Assembly (NCBI GenBank): GCA_023415375.1
Contig: JAEZKW010000004.1
Coordinates: 1 to 12,980 of the forward strand
Direction of reading: 5' to 3'
From: Bacillota bacterium
GTDB taxonomy: Bacteria; Bacillota; UBA4882; UBA8346
Length of the DNA: 12,980 bases
Made by a program: the position numbers and the translations under genes. A model generated the notes under the pieces. The model saw nothing but the letters and a program-made list of their open reading frames with translations, ran no database searches and was not told where the DNA came from. Of this stretch, positions 5,995 to 12,980 are shown in pieces (positions within the stretch are counted from its first letter, which is position 1; each line of letters opens with the position of its first letter).

Positions 5995-7326
5995 CTATTT
6001 TATTCCGGCTCTATCGTAAACCCGCCCGATGAGTTGATTTGCTTTCCTTATGACTTCATCTTCATTCATCGTAGTTAATTTGCCATTTTCGAAAACAATC
6101 CTGCCATCGACCATTGTCAAAGTTACATCAGAGCTATGGGCTTGGTAAACAAGTTGGGCGTATATATTAGAACCGGCTAAGGGTGTACAGTGGATCTTTC
6201 GTAAATCAACCATCACCAAATCCGCTTTCTTACCGGGTTCAAGTGATCCGATTTCGTCAATAAGACCCATGACACCTGCTCCGTTTAAAGTCGCCATTTC
6301 AAATACTTGCTGAGCGGGCATGGCTGTCGGACCATGAAGCGGTTTTTGAATCAATGCCGCCATACGCATCTCCACAAACGGGTCCAGATTATTATTGGAA
6401 GGTGCGCCGTCGGCACCGATACCGACCCCGATGCCCCGTTCAATCATTTCCGGTATCCTGGCGATTCCAGACGCCAATTTTAAATTACTCGAGGGACAAT
6501 GTACTACCTTAATTTGTTTTTTTTGAATCATGTCCATTTCGCTCTCTTCGAGCCAGATGCAATGGGCTAATATCAAATCTCCACTCGCTAATCCCAAATG
6601 GTCAAAATACAATACATTTCTAAAATGGCGCTCGCTTTCTACTAACGCAATCTCTCCCTGATTTTCAGAAGCGTGGGTATGAATCTTTACTTGATATTTT
6701 TGAGCAAGCTTGCCGACTTCTTTAAGAAGGCCTTCGCTACAAGAAACGGCAAAGCGCGGAGTGAAGGCATACCTTAACCTTCCGTTAGAAAAACCATGCC
6801 ATTTTTCAAGTAAATCAACACTCTCTTGAAGCGAGGCTTCGGTTTTCTCCAATAAACTACCGGGTACCCCTTCGCCCCAGTCCATCATGCATTTCCCGCT
6901 TATCGCCCGAATTCCGCTTCCAGCAATAGCCTCAAAAGCTGATTCCGTATGATGAACCGTCTCCATATCAATAATAGAAGTGGTCCCGCTACGAAAAAGC
7001 TCTCCAATACCGAGTAGCGCCGAATAATAAACCGACTCTGGATCATGAGCCCCTTCAAGCGGCCAAATCCTCTTCCGTAACCAATCCAGCAATTCCAAAT
7101 CATCAGCCTGACCTCGGAACAGACTTTGGCAAAGGTGAATATGAGTCTGAATCAGCCCCGGAATTACGACTTGCCCCCCGGCATCAATGACTTTGTCAGC
7201 AGATTTCTCTTGTCTCTCCCCAATGGATATGATACGATCATTTTCTATATAAATACTTCCATTCACCAAATCCCGGTTAGGATTCATGGTGACAATATAA
7301 GCATTTTTAATCAGTACGGTAGACAT
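5995..7326 (-). CDS. 5'-deoxyadenosine deaminase-like amidohydrolase (TrzA/MtaD/AtzB superfamily)
   Basis: A 443-residue metal-dependent deaminase of the amidohydrolase superfamily, cytosolic. Metal and catalytic residues are complete: HIH at 62-64, His216 and His218 in KIHTHASE with Glu221, His255 in LILAHCIWL, and Asp306 in GIGADGAPSN. HCPSSNLKLASGIARIPEM and QKPLHGPTAMPA are hallmarks of the 5'-deoxyadenosine/S-adenosylhomocysteine/methylthioadenosine deaminase branch. It lies 58 bp downstream of adenine deaminase and 76-88 bp upstream of the hydantoinase gene. Substrate could be 5'-deoxyadenosine, adenosine, guanine or another aminopurine; context favours a purine. It does not look like E. 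coli SsnA, whose metal motif region reads CSHNHF as remembered, so the pathway role need not match SsnA. The ATG is preceded closely by GGGGTGAT. Confidence 0.88.
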   Translation of the reverse strand: MSTVLIKNAYIVTMNPNRDLVNGSIYIENDRIISIGERQEKSADKVIDAGGQVVIPGLIQTHIHLCQSLFRGQADDLELLDWLRKRIWPLEGAHDPESVYYSALLGIGELFRSGTTSIIDMETVHHTESAFEAIAGSGIRAISGKCMMDWGEGVPGSLLEKTEASLQESVDLLEKWHGFSNGRLRYAFTPRFAVSCSEGLLKEVGKLAQKYQVKIHTHASENQGEIALVESERHFRNVLYFDHLGLASGDLILAHCIWLEESEMDMIQKKQIKVVHCPSSNLKLASGIARIPEMIERGIGVGIGADGAPSNNNLDPFVEMRMAALIQKPLHGPTAMPAQQVFEMATLNGAGVMGLIDEIGSLEPGKKADLVMVDLRKIHCTPLAGSNIYAQLVYQAHSSDVTLTMVDGRIVFENGKLTTMNEDEVIRKANQLIGRVYDRAGIK

Positions 7327-7384
7327 CCCATCACCCCAAGAATGAATTAAAAAACGAAATTTTCCCCTTGATAGGAAGACTCCT

Positions 7385-9133
7385 TTATTGTAAGGGGATC
7401 AAGGTCTGAGTATTCACATCAACGAGACCATGGTCCGTTAACCGTACATTAGGTATAACCGGTAAAGCGAAAGTAACTAACAAAAGCAATACCGGAAAGT
7501 TTCCTATCATACCAAATTCCTTGATGGTTTGTTTCAGTTTTCCAGTTTGTACCGCCACTTCTTCAGCAGACTTTTCCGAAAGCAAACCGGCAATCGGAAG
7601 TTCCAACAATGCTTCCACATTACCATCTACAGTACAAACATATCCTCCGCCTGTTTTGCTCAGAACATCAACTGCCCCCAGCATATCGGGGATGTTCTTC
7701 CCAAGAACCATTAGATTGTGACAATCATGCGATACTGTACTGGCTATTGCACCATGGGTAAGTCCAAGACCTTTGACGAAACATACGGAATGATTGCCAT
7801 TAACACCATGGCGTTCAAAAACAGCCAGTATTGCTAAGTCAGCTCTCCCGGATATATCAATAAACCCATCTTTAACCGGTAGTTCAATTTGTTCTAAATC
7901 AGTAATGATCGGCATCTGCGGATTAAATGAGATGATCGGTACCTTCACTTTCGACCCTGAAGAACGAATCTTAAAATCCTCCGCAGTGGGCTTCGATTTT
8001 AGAATTAAAGTATTCCGCTTTTCGACGGGGAATTCCTGCTTAGGAATATCAATCACTAACTTCTCATTGCGAGCCACCAGTTTACCCTTTACAAAAACCT
8101 CGTTTACTGAAAAATCTTCAATACTGTTTAACAAGATAATATTCGCTAAGTTCCCAGGTTTCAAAAGGCCGAGATCCGGTATATCGATTAGCCTTGCCGC
8201 GTTATAAGTAGCCATTTTGATGGCTTCAAGCGGAGGTATTCCTTCAGCAATCGCCCTTCTCACAACATGATCAAGATGGCCGTCATTCAATAAATCGTCA
8301 GGTTCCCGGTCATCGGTACAAAGGGTGGCATTCGGAGGATATTGACATTCCTTTAGAACTGGAGCAATCGCTTGGATATTCTGAGCAATTGAACTTTCCC
8401 GGCACTCCAGTGTCATTCCAGCCCGTAGTTTATAACGGGCCTCTTCACTAAAATTGGTTTCATGACAGGAGCTTACACCGGAAGCAAGGTAAGCCGACAG
8501 CTCCCTGCCGATTAAATTGGGTGCATGCCCTTGTAAGAACCGGGTGTATTTTTGGGCAGTTTCCAGAATACTCATCATTCTTTCACTTTGATGAATCACT
8601 CCTGGAAAATCCATTACTTCACCAAGGCCGATGACTCTTTCCATCGCCATAATCCGGGTAATCTCTTCTTGATTAAAAGCAGCCCCGGCTGTTTCCAAAC
8701 CAATCACCGACGGTACGCAAGAAGGGGCAAGCACATAAACCATTAACGGTATGTCCCGGCTGGCATCGATAATATATTGAACGCCCTCGATCCCGAGGAC
8801 ATTTGCAATTTCATGAGGATCACAAGCAATGGTTGTAGTACCATGAACCAGAATAGCTTTGGCCATATTGGCAGGAGTCATCATACTGCTTTCAATATGC
8901 ACATGGGTATCAATCAGTCCCGGAGCCGCATATCGCCCCTCTCCATCATATTGTTCTTTACCTTCAAGAGATTTTTCCCCCGGCTGATTGATATGACCAA
9001 TCCGGCCATCAATAATTCCAATTTCAGAATCATAAATTTCCTTGGTGAGCAAATTGATGAACTTTATATTTTGAATCACCAGATCAAAGGGTATCTCTCC
9101 GGCGGCGGCTGCAATGACTCTGTTTTTATCCAT
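7385..9133 (-). CDS. ade: Adenine deaminase
   Basis: Hydrolyses adenine to hypoxanthine plus ammonia; cytosolic, metal dependent. From the chosen ATG the protein has 582 residues, close to B. subtilis AdeC (about 577). Ade family motifs are in order: PGLIDTHVHIESSMM with His77/His79, ACDPHEIANVLG at 103-114, GEVMDFPGVI with Glu172, GHAPNL with His203, SCHETNFSEEA with His224, and CTDDREPDD with Asp274/275; the C-terminal Ade domain ends in VRLTDHGLVDVNTQTLIPL. The open frame extends to a TTG at 9172, but AAGGAG there is only 2 nt from the TTG, and the MDKNRVIAAAAGEIP start at 9133 fits the family better. It is probably the first gene of the ade-amidohydrolase-hydA-xpt operon, with a promoter near 9234-9262. 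Confidence 0.95.
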   Translation of the reverse strand: MDKNRVIAAAAGEIPFDLVIQNIKFINLLTKEIYDSEIGIIDGRIGHINQPGEKSLEGKEQYDGEGRYAAPGLIDTHVHIESSMMTPANMAKAILVHGTTTIACDPHEIANVLGIEGVQYIIDASRDIPLMVYVLAPSCVPSVIGLETAGAAFNQEEITRIMAMERVIGLGEVMDFPGVIHQSERMMSILETAQKYTRFLQGHAPNLIGRELSAYLASGVSSCHETNFSEEARYKLRAGMTLECRESSIAQNIQAIAPVLKECQYPPNATLCTDDREPDDLLNDGHLDHVVRRAIAEGIPPLEAIKMATYNAARLIDIPDLGLLKPGNLANIILLNSIEDFSVNEVFVKGKLVARNEKLVIDIPKQEFPVEKRNTLILKSKPTAEDFKIRSSGSKVKVPIISFNPQMPIITDLEQIELPVKDGFIDISGRADLAILAVFERHGVNGNHSVCFVKGLGLTHGAIASTVSHDCHNLMVLGKNIPDMLGAVDVLSKTGGGYVCTVDGNVEALLELPIAGLLSEKSAEEVAVQTGKLKQTIKEFGMIGNFPVLLLLVTFALPVIPNVRLTDHGLVDVNTQTLIPLQ

Positions 9134-9181
9134 GTGCCTAGTCCTACCTTTGCTTTTTTGTTGGAACGCCAAAACTCCTTA

Positions 9182-9208
9182 TTAGAAGGCCATCTGACCC
9201 TGGGCCAT
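9182..9208 (-). other. Possible leader micro-ORF upstream of ade (MAQGQMAF)
   Basis: Nine codons including the stop, ATG at 9208 and TAA at 9182-9184, immediately followed by a second in-frame TAA. AGGAG lies 12 nt upstream of the ATG, a long spacing. It is in the same frame as ade and ends just before AAGGAG, so it could be a leader peptide or the remnant of an older, longer ade N-terminus cut by two stops. No regulatory codon run is seen. Too short to be supported by composition. Confidence 0.25.
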
Positions 9209-9233
9209 AGACTGTTTTTTCTCCTAGTTTAAT

Positions 9234-9262
9234 TCTATAAAGCTTATCAACTTCCTATTCAA
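9234..9262 (-). promoter_or_regulatory. Candidate sigma-A promoter for the ade operon
   Basis: Read on the minus strand, TTGAAT (9262-9257) and TATAGA (9239-9234) are separated by 17 bp, each matching four of six consensus positions. Transcription would start near 9227 and leave a leader of about 95 nt before the ade ATG at 9133. It lies in the gap that separates the transporter genes from the enzyme genes, which is where a second promoter would be expected. Sequence match only. Confidence 0.45.
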
Positions 9263-9332
9263 AAAATGATTGTTTCTTTTCACCCGAACCGGATTTAACA
9301 CAAAACGATTGAAATCACTGTCTTAACGAAAT

Positions 9333-9351
9333 CATTAACTTAAGGTTAATG
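9333..9351. repeat. AT-rich palindrome downstream of the second permease gene
   Basis: CATTAAC (9333-9339) and GTTAATG (9345-9351) form perfect 7-bp arms around TTAAG. It lies about 50 bp past the permease stop and 70 bp upstream of the candidate ade promoter. It is too AT-rich and lacks a T-tract on the minus strand for a strong terminator; a regulator site is possible. No other copy was noticed. Confidence 0.35.
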
Positions 9352-9362
9352 TCCACGACTGA

Positions 9363-9383
9363 TAACAAGTAACGAATAACCAA
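9363..9383. repeat. Three degenerate heptamers (TAACAAG, TAACGAA, TAACCAA)
   Basis: Three consecutive 7-bp units share TAACnAR and lie just past the stop of the second permease gene. It is a short degenerate tandem array similar in style to the arrays at 2367-2430 and 3770-3805. Function unknown; probably genome-specific intergenic repeat sequence. Confidence 0.5.
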
Positions 9384-9397
9384 TATTTAATCATATC

Positions 9398-10330
9398 TCA
9401 TCGTTCTTCCCTAGAATACGGGTTTCCTAAAGCATCCGGGGTCGCCACCCGCCTGTTTTTGGTTTCCCGGGTCATTACAATCAATACGAAAAAAGTAAAT
9501 AGATAGGGTAGCATTTTCAAAAAATAGGAAGGAACATTAACGCCAAATGACTGCATTTGAAAGCCCATGGCATCGATAATACCAAAAAGGTAAGCGCCCA
9601 TGAGAGCCCGGATTGGATTCCACATTGCAAAGATGACTAGGGAAACGGCAATCCAGCCCTTTCCAGCCGTCATGCTCTCAAGCCAAGAAGGAGCGTAAGC
9701 TAAAGAGAGATAAGCACCTGCGGCTCCTGCCATCATCCCACCCAACATTACAGCAATATAACGTACTTTAAAAACATTAATTCCCGCCGCATCAACTGCT
9801 CCAGGATTTTCCCCGACAGCCCTCAGGATAAGGCCGGTTTTCGTTTTGTATAAAACAAACCAGATAATGGCCACCAAAACAAAGCTCAGATAAACCAATA
9901 AATCATGGGAAAACAATATCGGTCCGAGCCAGGGAATTTTACTAAGTCCTGGTATTGGCACCGTTTGAAAGGTAGCCGGAGCCGGCAGCCCAATCAAAGG
10001 TTTCCCCAGATAGGCACTGAGCCCGGTACCAAAAATCGTTAAGGCAAGTCCGCTCACCACTTGATTGGCGCGTAGAGAAATCGTTAAAAATGCGTGAATG
10101 GCCGCTATGATTCCGCCGGCAATCATCGCACCAAGAATCCCAGCCCATTGATTATGAGTATAAACATCTACGGCAAATCCGGCTACCGCACCAATCAACA
10201 TCATACCCTCTACACCCAGGTTCATCACCCCGGCTTTTTCGGATATTAATTCTCCCAAGGCAGCGAATAACAAGGGTGTGCCCGAGATGATTCCGGTGAC
10301 CAAAACTGCCATTATAATCGAATGCTCCAT
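9398..10330 (-). CDS. BMP-type ABC nucleoside transporter, permease subunit 2 (NupQ/YufQ-like)
   Basis: An integral membrane permease of 310 residues in the BPD_transp_2 family, paired with the preceding permease. Almost the whole chain is hydrophobic, with roughly eight to nine membrane segments. The signature VMNLGVEGMMLIGAV (35-49) is typical of the shorter permease of nucleoside/purine importers (B. subtilis NupQ, formerly YufQ), and the cytoplasmic loop KTKTGLILRAVGENPGAVDAAGIN (about 160-183) is the ATPase-coupling loop. It starts 41 bp after the first permease gene; AAAGGA lies 10 nt before the ATG. It is the last gene of the transporter unit, followed by a 264-bp stretch with a new promoter. 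Substrate (nucleosides versus bases) is not decided by sequence. Confidence 0.93.
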   Translation of the reverse strand: MEHSIIMAVLVTGIISGTPLLFAALGELISEKAGVMNLGVEGMMLIGAVAGFAVDVYTHNQWAGILGAMIAGGIIAAIHAFLTISLRANQVVSGLALTIFGTGLSAYLGKPLIGLPAPATFQTVPIPGLSKIPWLGPILFSHDLLVYLSFVLVAIIWFVLYKTKTGLILRAVGENPGAVDAAGINVFKVRYIAVMLGGMMAGAAGAYLSLAYAPSWLESMTAGKGWIAVSLVIFAMWNPIRALMGAYLFGIIDAMGFQMQSFGVNVPSYFLKMLPYLFTFFVLIVMTRETKNRRVATPDALGNPYSREER

Positions 10331-10371
10331 GGAACAACAGTCCTTTCATTTCCATTTAAGCTTAAGAAGCT

Positions 10372-11436
10372 TCAACGTTTTTTTAAGCGATATTGACCCA
10401 GAATTTCGCCACCCAGCACAAAGAAAAGAATCGCCCCTTGTAACATGGAAACTGTGGCTGCCGGAAAACCCGATGTCTGAATGCTAAAGCCGCCCACGAG
10501 CAGGCCACCCAGTAAAAAAGAGACAACAATAATCGCCCAAGGATTTAGCCGTCCCAGCCAAGCGACAATAATTGCCGTAAATCCATAGCCCGGCGAAATA
10601 CCTTGCTGCAGTCGCTGAGTGATTCCTGATACCTCAGTCATTCCAGCTATTCCAGCAATACCTCCGCTGATAAACATCACGAGTAAGATGTTTTTCACAA
10701 AGTTCATTCCAGCATAATCAGCTGCTTTGGGGCTCTCGCCACAAACCCTGATTTCATAACCCCATTTTGTGTACTTTAAGACGAAGTAAAAGATTACAGC
10801 GATCGCCAACCCGACAAACAGCCCCAAATGGATTCGGGTATGCCCCAGGGTAGGCAAAGTCGCGCTGGGAGAAAACGGCGTTGAATACGGAAAATTAAAG
10901 CCATGGGGATCCCGCCAGGGACCGAAAACCAAAAAATCCACCCAGAGTATAGCCACATAGTTAAGAAGCAATGTGCTAATTGTTTCATTTACTTTAAAAT
11001 AAGCCCGGGGGAGGGCCGGGATCAAACCCCATATCCCTCCCATTACAAACCCTGCAATAAACATCGCCGGCAGTAAAAGATAAGCAGGCCAATTGGGAAA
11101 GGCCAAAGCAACTCCGGTAGCGGCAAAAGCGCCCATGTATAACTGTCCCTCAGCACCGATATTCCAAAGTTTCATCCGGAAAGCCAGGGATACAGCCAAA
11201 CCGGTCAGCATCAGGGGTATTGCCTTCACGACAGTTTCTGATAATCCATAAGCCGAACCAAAAGCGCCTTGAAACATTAAAAGATATACCGTAAAAGGAT
11301 TTTTACCGGTTAACCAGAAAAAAATTCCGGCAAAAACCAGGCCCAAAAGCAAGGATACGATTGGAACTCCAAACAATGCACCCTTGGATGTTTCATTCGT
11401 CTTTTCAAAATACCAATTCCTAAGAATGTTACGCAT
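10372..11436 (-). CDS. BMP-type ABC nucleoside transporter, permease subunit 1 (NupP/YufP-like)
   Basis: An integral membrane permease of 354 residues, BPD_transp_2 family. The first membrane segment is about 22-42; the family signature LWNIGAEGQLYMGA is at 90-103 and KVNETISTLLLNY at 148-160, both typical of the longer permease of BMP-type nucleoside importers. A coupling loop KWGYEIRVCGESPKAADYAGMN lies at about 224-245. The extra N-terminal cytoplasmic stretch compared with the second permease is normal for this subunit. The ATG overlaps the end of the ATPase gene by 8 bp, indicating translational coupling. It would form a heterodimeric channel with the second permease. Confidence 0.93.
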   Translation of the reverse strand: MRNILRNWYFEKTNETSKGALFGVPIVSLLLGLVFAGIFFWLTGKNPFTVYLLMFQGAFGSAYGLSETVVKAIPLMLTGLAVSLAFRMKLWNIGAEGQLYMGAFAATGVALAFPNWPAYLLLPAMFIAGFVMGGIWGLIPALPRAYFKVNETISTLLLNYVAILWVDFLVFGPWRDPHGFNFPYSTPFSPSATLPTLGHTRIHLGLFVGLAIAVIFYFVLKYTKWGYEIRVCGESPKAADYAGMNFVKNILLVMFISGGIAGIAGMTEVSGITQRLQQGISPGYGFTAIIVAWLGRLNPWAIIVVSFLLGGLLVGGFSIQTSGFPAATVSMLQGAILFFVLGGEILGQYRLKKR

Positions 11437-12946
11437 TGCATTCCATCATCCTTTTCCCAGCCATCATCATTCCTAAGGCTTCGATAGTTGTATTGGCGGG
11501 GTTTACAATCCCCATAATTTCACCGGCATGAAGCACCGCAATCCGATCCGAAAGTTCAAAGAGTTCTTCTAACTCCTCAGAGATAAGTAATATCGCCTTT
11601 CCGGAGCTCCTTTGTGCCAATAACAGCTTGCGAATGCTTTCCGTCGCTCCGATATCGAGCCCACGCATGGGGTAAACAGCTACAATTAAATTGGGATTGG
11701 ATTCAATTTCCCTGGCGAGCAACAATTTTTGTAAATTGCCGCCCGACATCATTTTAATCGGATAACTGGGACTCGAAACCTTGATATCAAAACGATCGAT
11801 TAATTCATTGGTTACATTGCGAATTTTAGACCAATTAATAAACCAGCCCTGCATTCGCCGATAACTTTTCAATACCATATTTTCAAATGCATTTAAGTTG
11901 GGAACTAGTCCGGTGGTCATCCGGTCTTCCGGGATGTAACTCACTCCGGCGTCGATCAATTTCTGACAGTGGGTTCCTGTACAATTGAGCTCGCCAATGA
12001 AGATTTGGCCGCTTTTGACCTGTCGGAGTCCAGCAATGACTTCAGCCAAATCCTTTTGACCGTTACCGGCCACTCCGGCGATACCCAGAATTTCTCCAGC
12101 TTTAATATTGAATGAAACCTCTTTGAGAGTTAAGCGCCCCCGATCCCCAATTGCCGATATATTTTGGATATCTAAAATTTGAGCACCCTCAAAAGGTTTT
12201 TCCTTCTCTATTTTACGTATAATATCACGTCCAACCATCATTTTGGCCAGTTCGGTTTCATTGGTCAAACTGGTCTTAACGGTACCGACATTTTTACCGT
12301 CCCGTAAAACCGTGATATTATCGGTATTTTCCATGACCTCATTCATTTTATGGGATATAACAATGACTGCCTTACCGTGATTTGCCATACTGCGTAGCGT
12401 TTTATAAAGTTCGATCGACTCTTGGGGTGTAAGCACTGCTGTCGGTTCATCCAAAATAAGAATTTCCGCACCCCGGAACAACATTTTAACAATTTCCACT
12501 CTTTGTTGCTCACCCACAGAAAGCTGCCATATCTTGGCATGGGGATCAATCGCTAAACCGTATTTTTGAGAGCATTCGAATATTTCAGCTTCAATTCTTT
12601 TAACATTATAGACCTGTTTTAGTCCGTGTAAGCCCAACATAATATTTTCAGCCGCCGTGAATGGCTGCACCAACTTAAAATGCTGATGGACCATACCAAT
12701 ACCATTCCGTACAGCATCCCGCGGCGATAAAAGCTCAACTTTTTTGCCGTTAATTTTGATTTCTCCGGCATCCGGACGATACAGTCCGGTTAAAACGCTC
12801 ATTAAGGTACTTTTACCGGCGCCGTTCTCACCAAGTAATGCATGAACTTCTCCGGCATTTACTAAAAAAGACACTCCATCATTGGCGATAACCCCTGGAA
12901 ACTTCTTGGTTATCTTAATCATTTCAACCATTGGAATGGTACCCAT
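11429..12946 (-). CDS. BMP-type ABC nucleoside transporter, double ATP-binding subunit (NupO/YufO-like)
   Basis: A 505-residue cytosolic protein with two fused nucleotide-binding domains, energising import through the two downstream permeases. Domain 1 has Walker A GENGAGKST at 39-47, Q-loop VHQHF at 86-90, signature LSVGEQQR at 142-149, Walker B ILILDEP at 162-168 and the switch His199. Domain 2 has a degenerate Walker A (GVAGNGQKD, 291-299), signature MSGGNLQK at 400-407 and a Walker B region reading VAVYPMRGLD in place of a DEP motif. One active and one degenerate site is usual in sugar/nucleoside CUT2-like importers. AAAGGG lies upstream of the ATG at 12946. The partner lipoprotein (BMP family) is not in the window; only 34 bp lie upstream. 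Confidence 0.95.
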   Translation of the reverse strand: MGTIPMVEMIKITKKFPGVIANDGVSFLVNAGEVHALLGENGAGKSTLMSVLTGLYRPDAGEIKINGKKVELLSPRDAVRNGIGMVHQHFKLVQPFTAAENIMLGLHGLKQVYNVKRIEAEIFECSQKYGLAIDPHAKIWQLSVGEQQRVEIVKMLFRGAEILILDEPTAVLTPQESIELYKTLRSMANHGKAVIVISHKMNEVMENTDNITVLRDGKNVGTVKTSLTNETELAKMMVGRDIIRKIEKEKPFEGAQILDIQNISAIGDRGRLTLKEVSFNIKAGEILGIAGVAGNGQKDLAEVIAGLRQVKSGQIFIGELNCTGTHCQKLIDAGVSYIPEDRMTTGLVPNLNAFENMVLKSYRRMQGWFINWSKIRNVTNELIDRFDIKVSSPSYPIKMMSGGNLQKLLLAREIESNPNLIVAVYPMRGLDIGATESIRKLLLAQRSSGKAILLISEELEELFELSDRIAVLHAGEIMGIVNPANTTIEALGMMMAGKRMMECNA

Positions 12947-12980
12947 ACTATCATCCCTTTATCATATTTGACCTTGGGCT

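Noticed and set aside
7794..8207. Plus-strand 137-residue open frame inside ade
   Set aside because: It lies opposite a well-conserved enzyme gene and has no domain or start signal; a shadow frame. The same applies to the 151-residue plus-strand frame at 8777-9232.
9134..9172. TTG start giving a 595-residue adenine deaminase
   Set aside because: AAGGAG is only 2 nt from the TTG and the extra 13 residues do not fit family N-termini; the ATG at 9133 is preferred.
9281..9295. PurR box near CCGAAC in the permease-ade gap
   Set aside because: Only a single loose match to the PurBox core; Bacillus-type PurR control normally uses two boxes in inverted order about 16-17 bp apart, and no second good box was found.

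Overview
The window suggests a low-to-mid GC Bacillota (clostridial or Negativicutes-like) anaerobe. This is inferred from the Bacillus-type xanthine phosphoribosyltransferase, the NupOPQ-like nucleoside transporter, AGGAG-type ribosome binding sites and the E. coli/clostridial-type knotted carbamoyltransferase YgeW. Genus cannot be read from the sequence. All ten convincing genes lie on the minus strand, so transcription runs from high to low coordinates.

Layout in transcription order. (1) 12946-9398: ATPase and two permeases of a BMP-type ABC nucleoside/purine importer; the lipoprotein that binds substrate is not in the window and may lie beyond the right edge. (2) 9397-9134: an intergenic stretch with a good sigma-A-like promoter (TTGAAT-17-TATAGA), a tiny leader ORF, a palindrome and degenerate heptamers. 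(3) 9133-3893: adenine deaminase, a 5'-deoxyadenosine-deaminase-like amidohydrolase, a dihydropyrimidinase/hydantoinase and xanthine phosphoribosyltransferase, closely spaced and probably one operon. (4) 3892-3670: a 223-bp gap with 9-mer repeats and a perfect palindrome (9-bp arms) over a candidate promoter. (5) 3669-365: ygeW, a TetR-family regulator and a fold-type II PLP enzyme that overlaps the regulator gene by 4 bp. (6) 364-1: no gene, but two copies of a double-hairpin module whose stems differ by compensatory changes, with a GC-rich hairpin between them.

Read together, the genes describe purine use: import of nucleosides or bases, deamination of adenine and another aminopurine-type compound, salvage of xanthine to XMP, and a catabolic branch in which a cyclic amide is opened by the hydantoinase, a ureido product is phosphorolysed by YgeW to carbamoyl phosphate, and the amino-acid-like remainder is split by the PLP lyase. 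The E. coli ygeW/ygeX/ygeY/hyuA/ssnA region and similar gut anaerobe clusters are the known parallel. Here a PLP enzyme without the YgeX active-site motif sits where YgeX would be expected, no ygeY or carbamate kinase gene is in view, and the amidohydrolase is not SsnA-like. This could be a variant of the anaerobic urate/purine pathway. The substrates are inferred, not shown.
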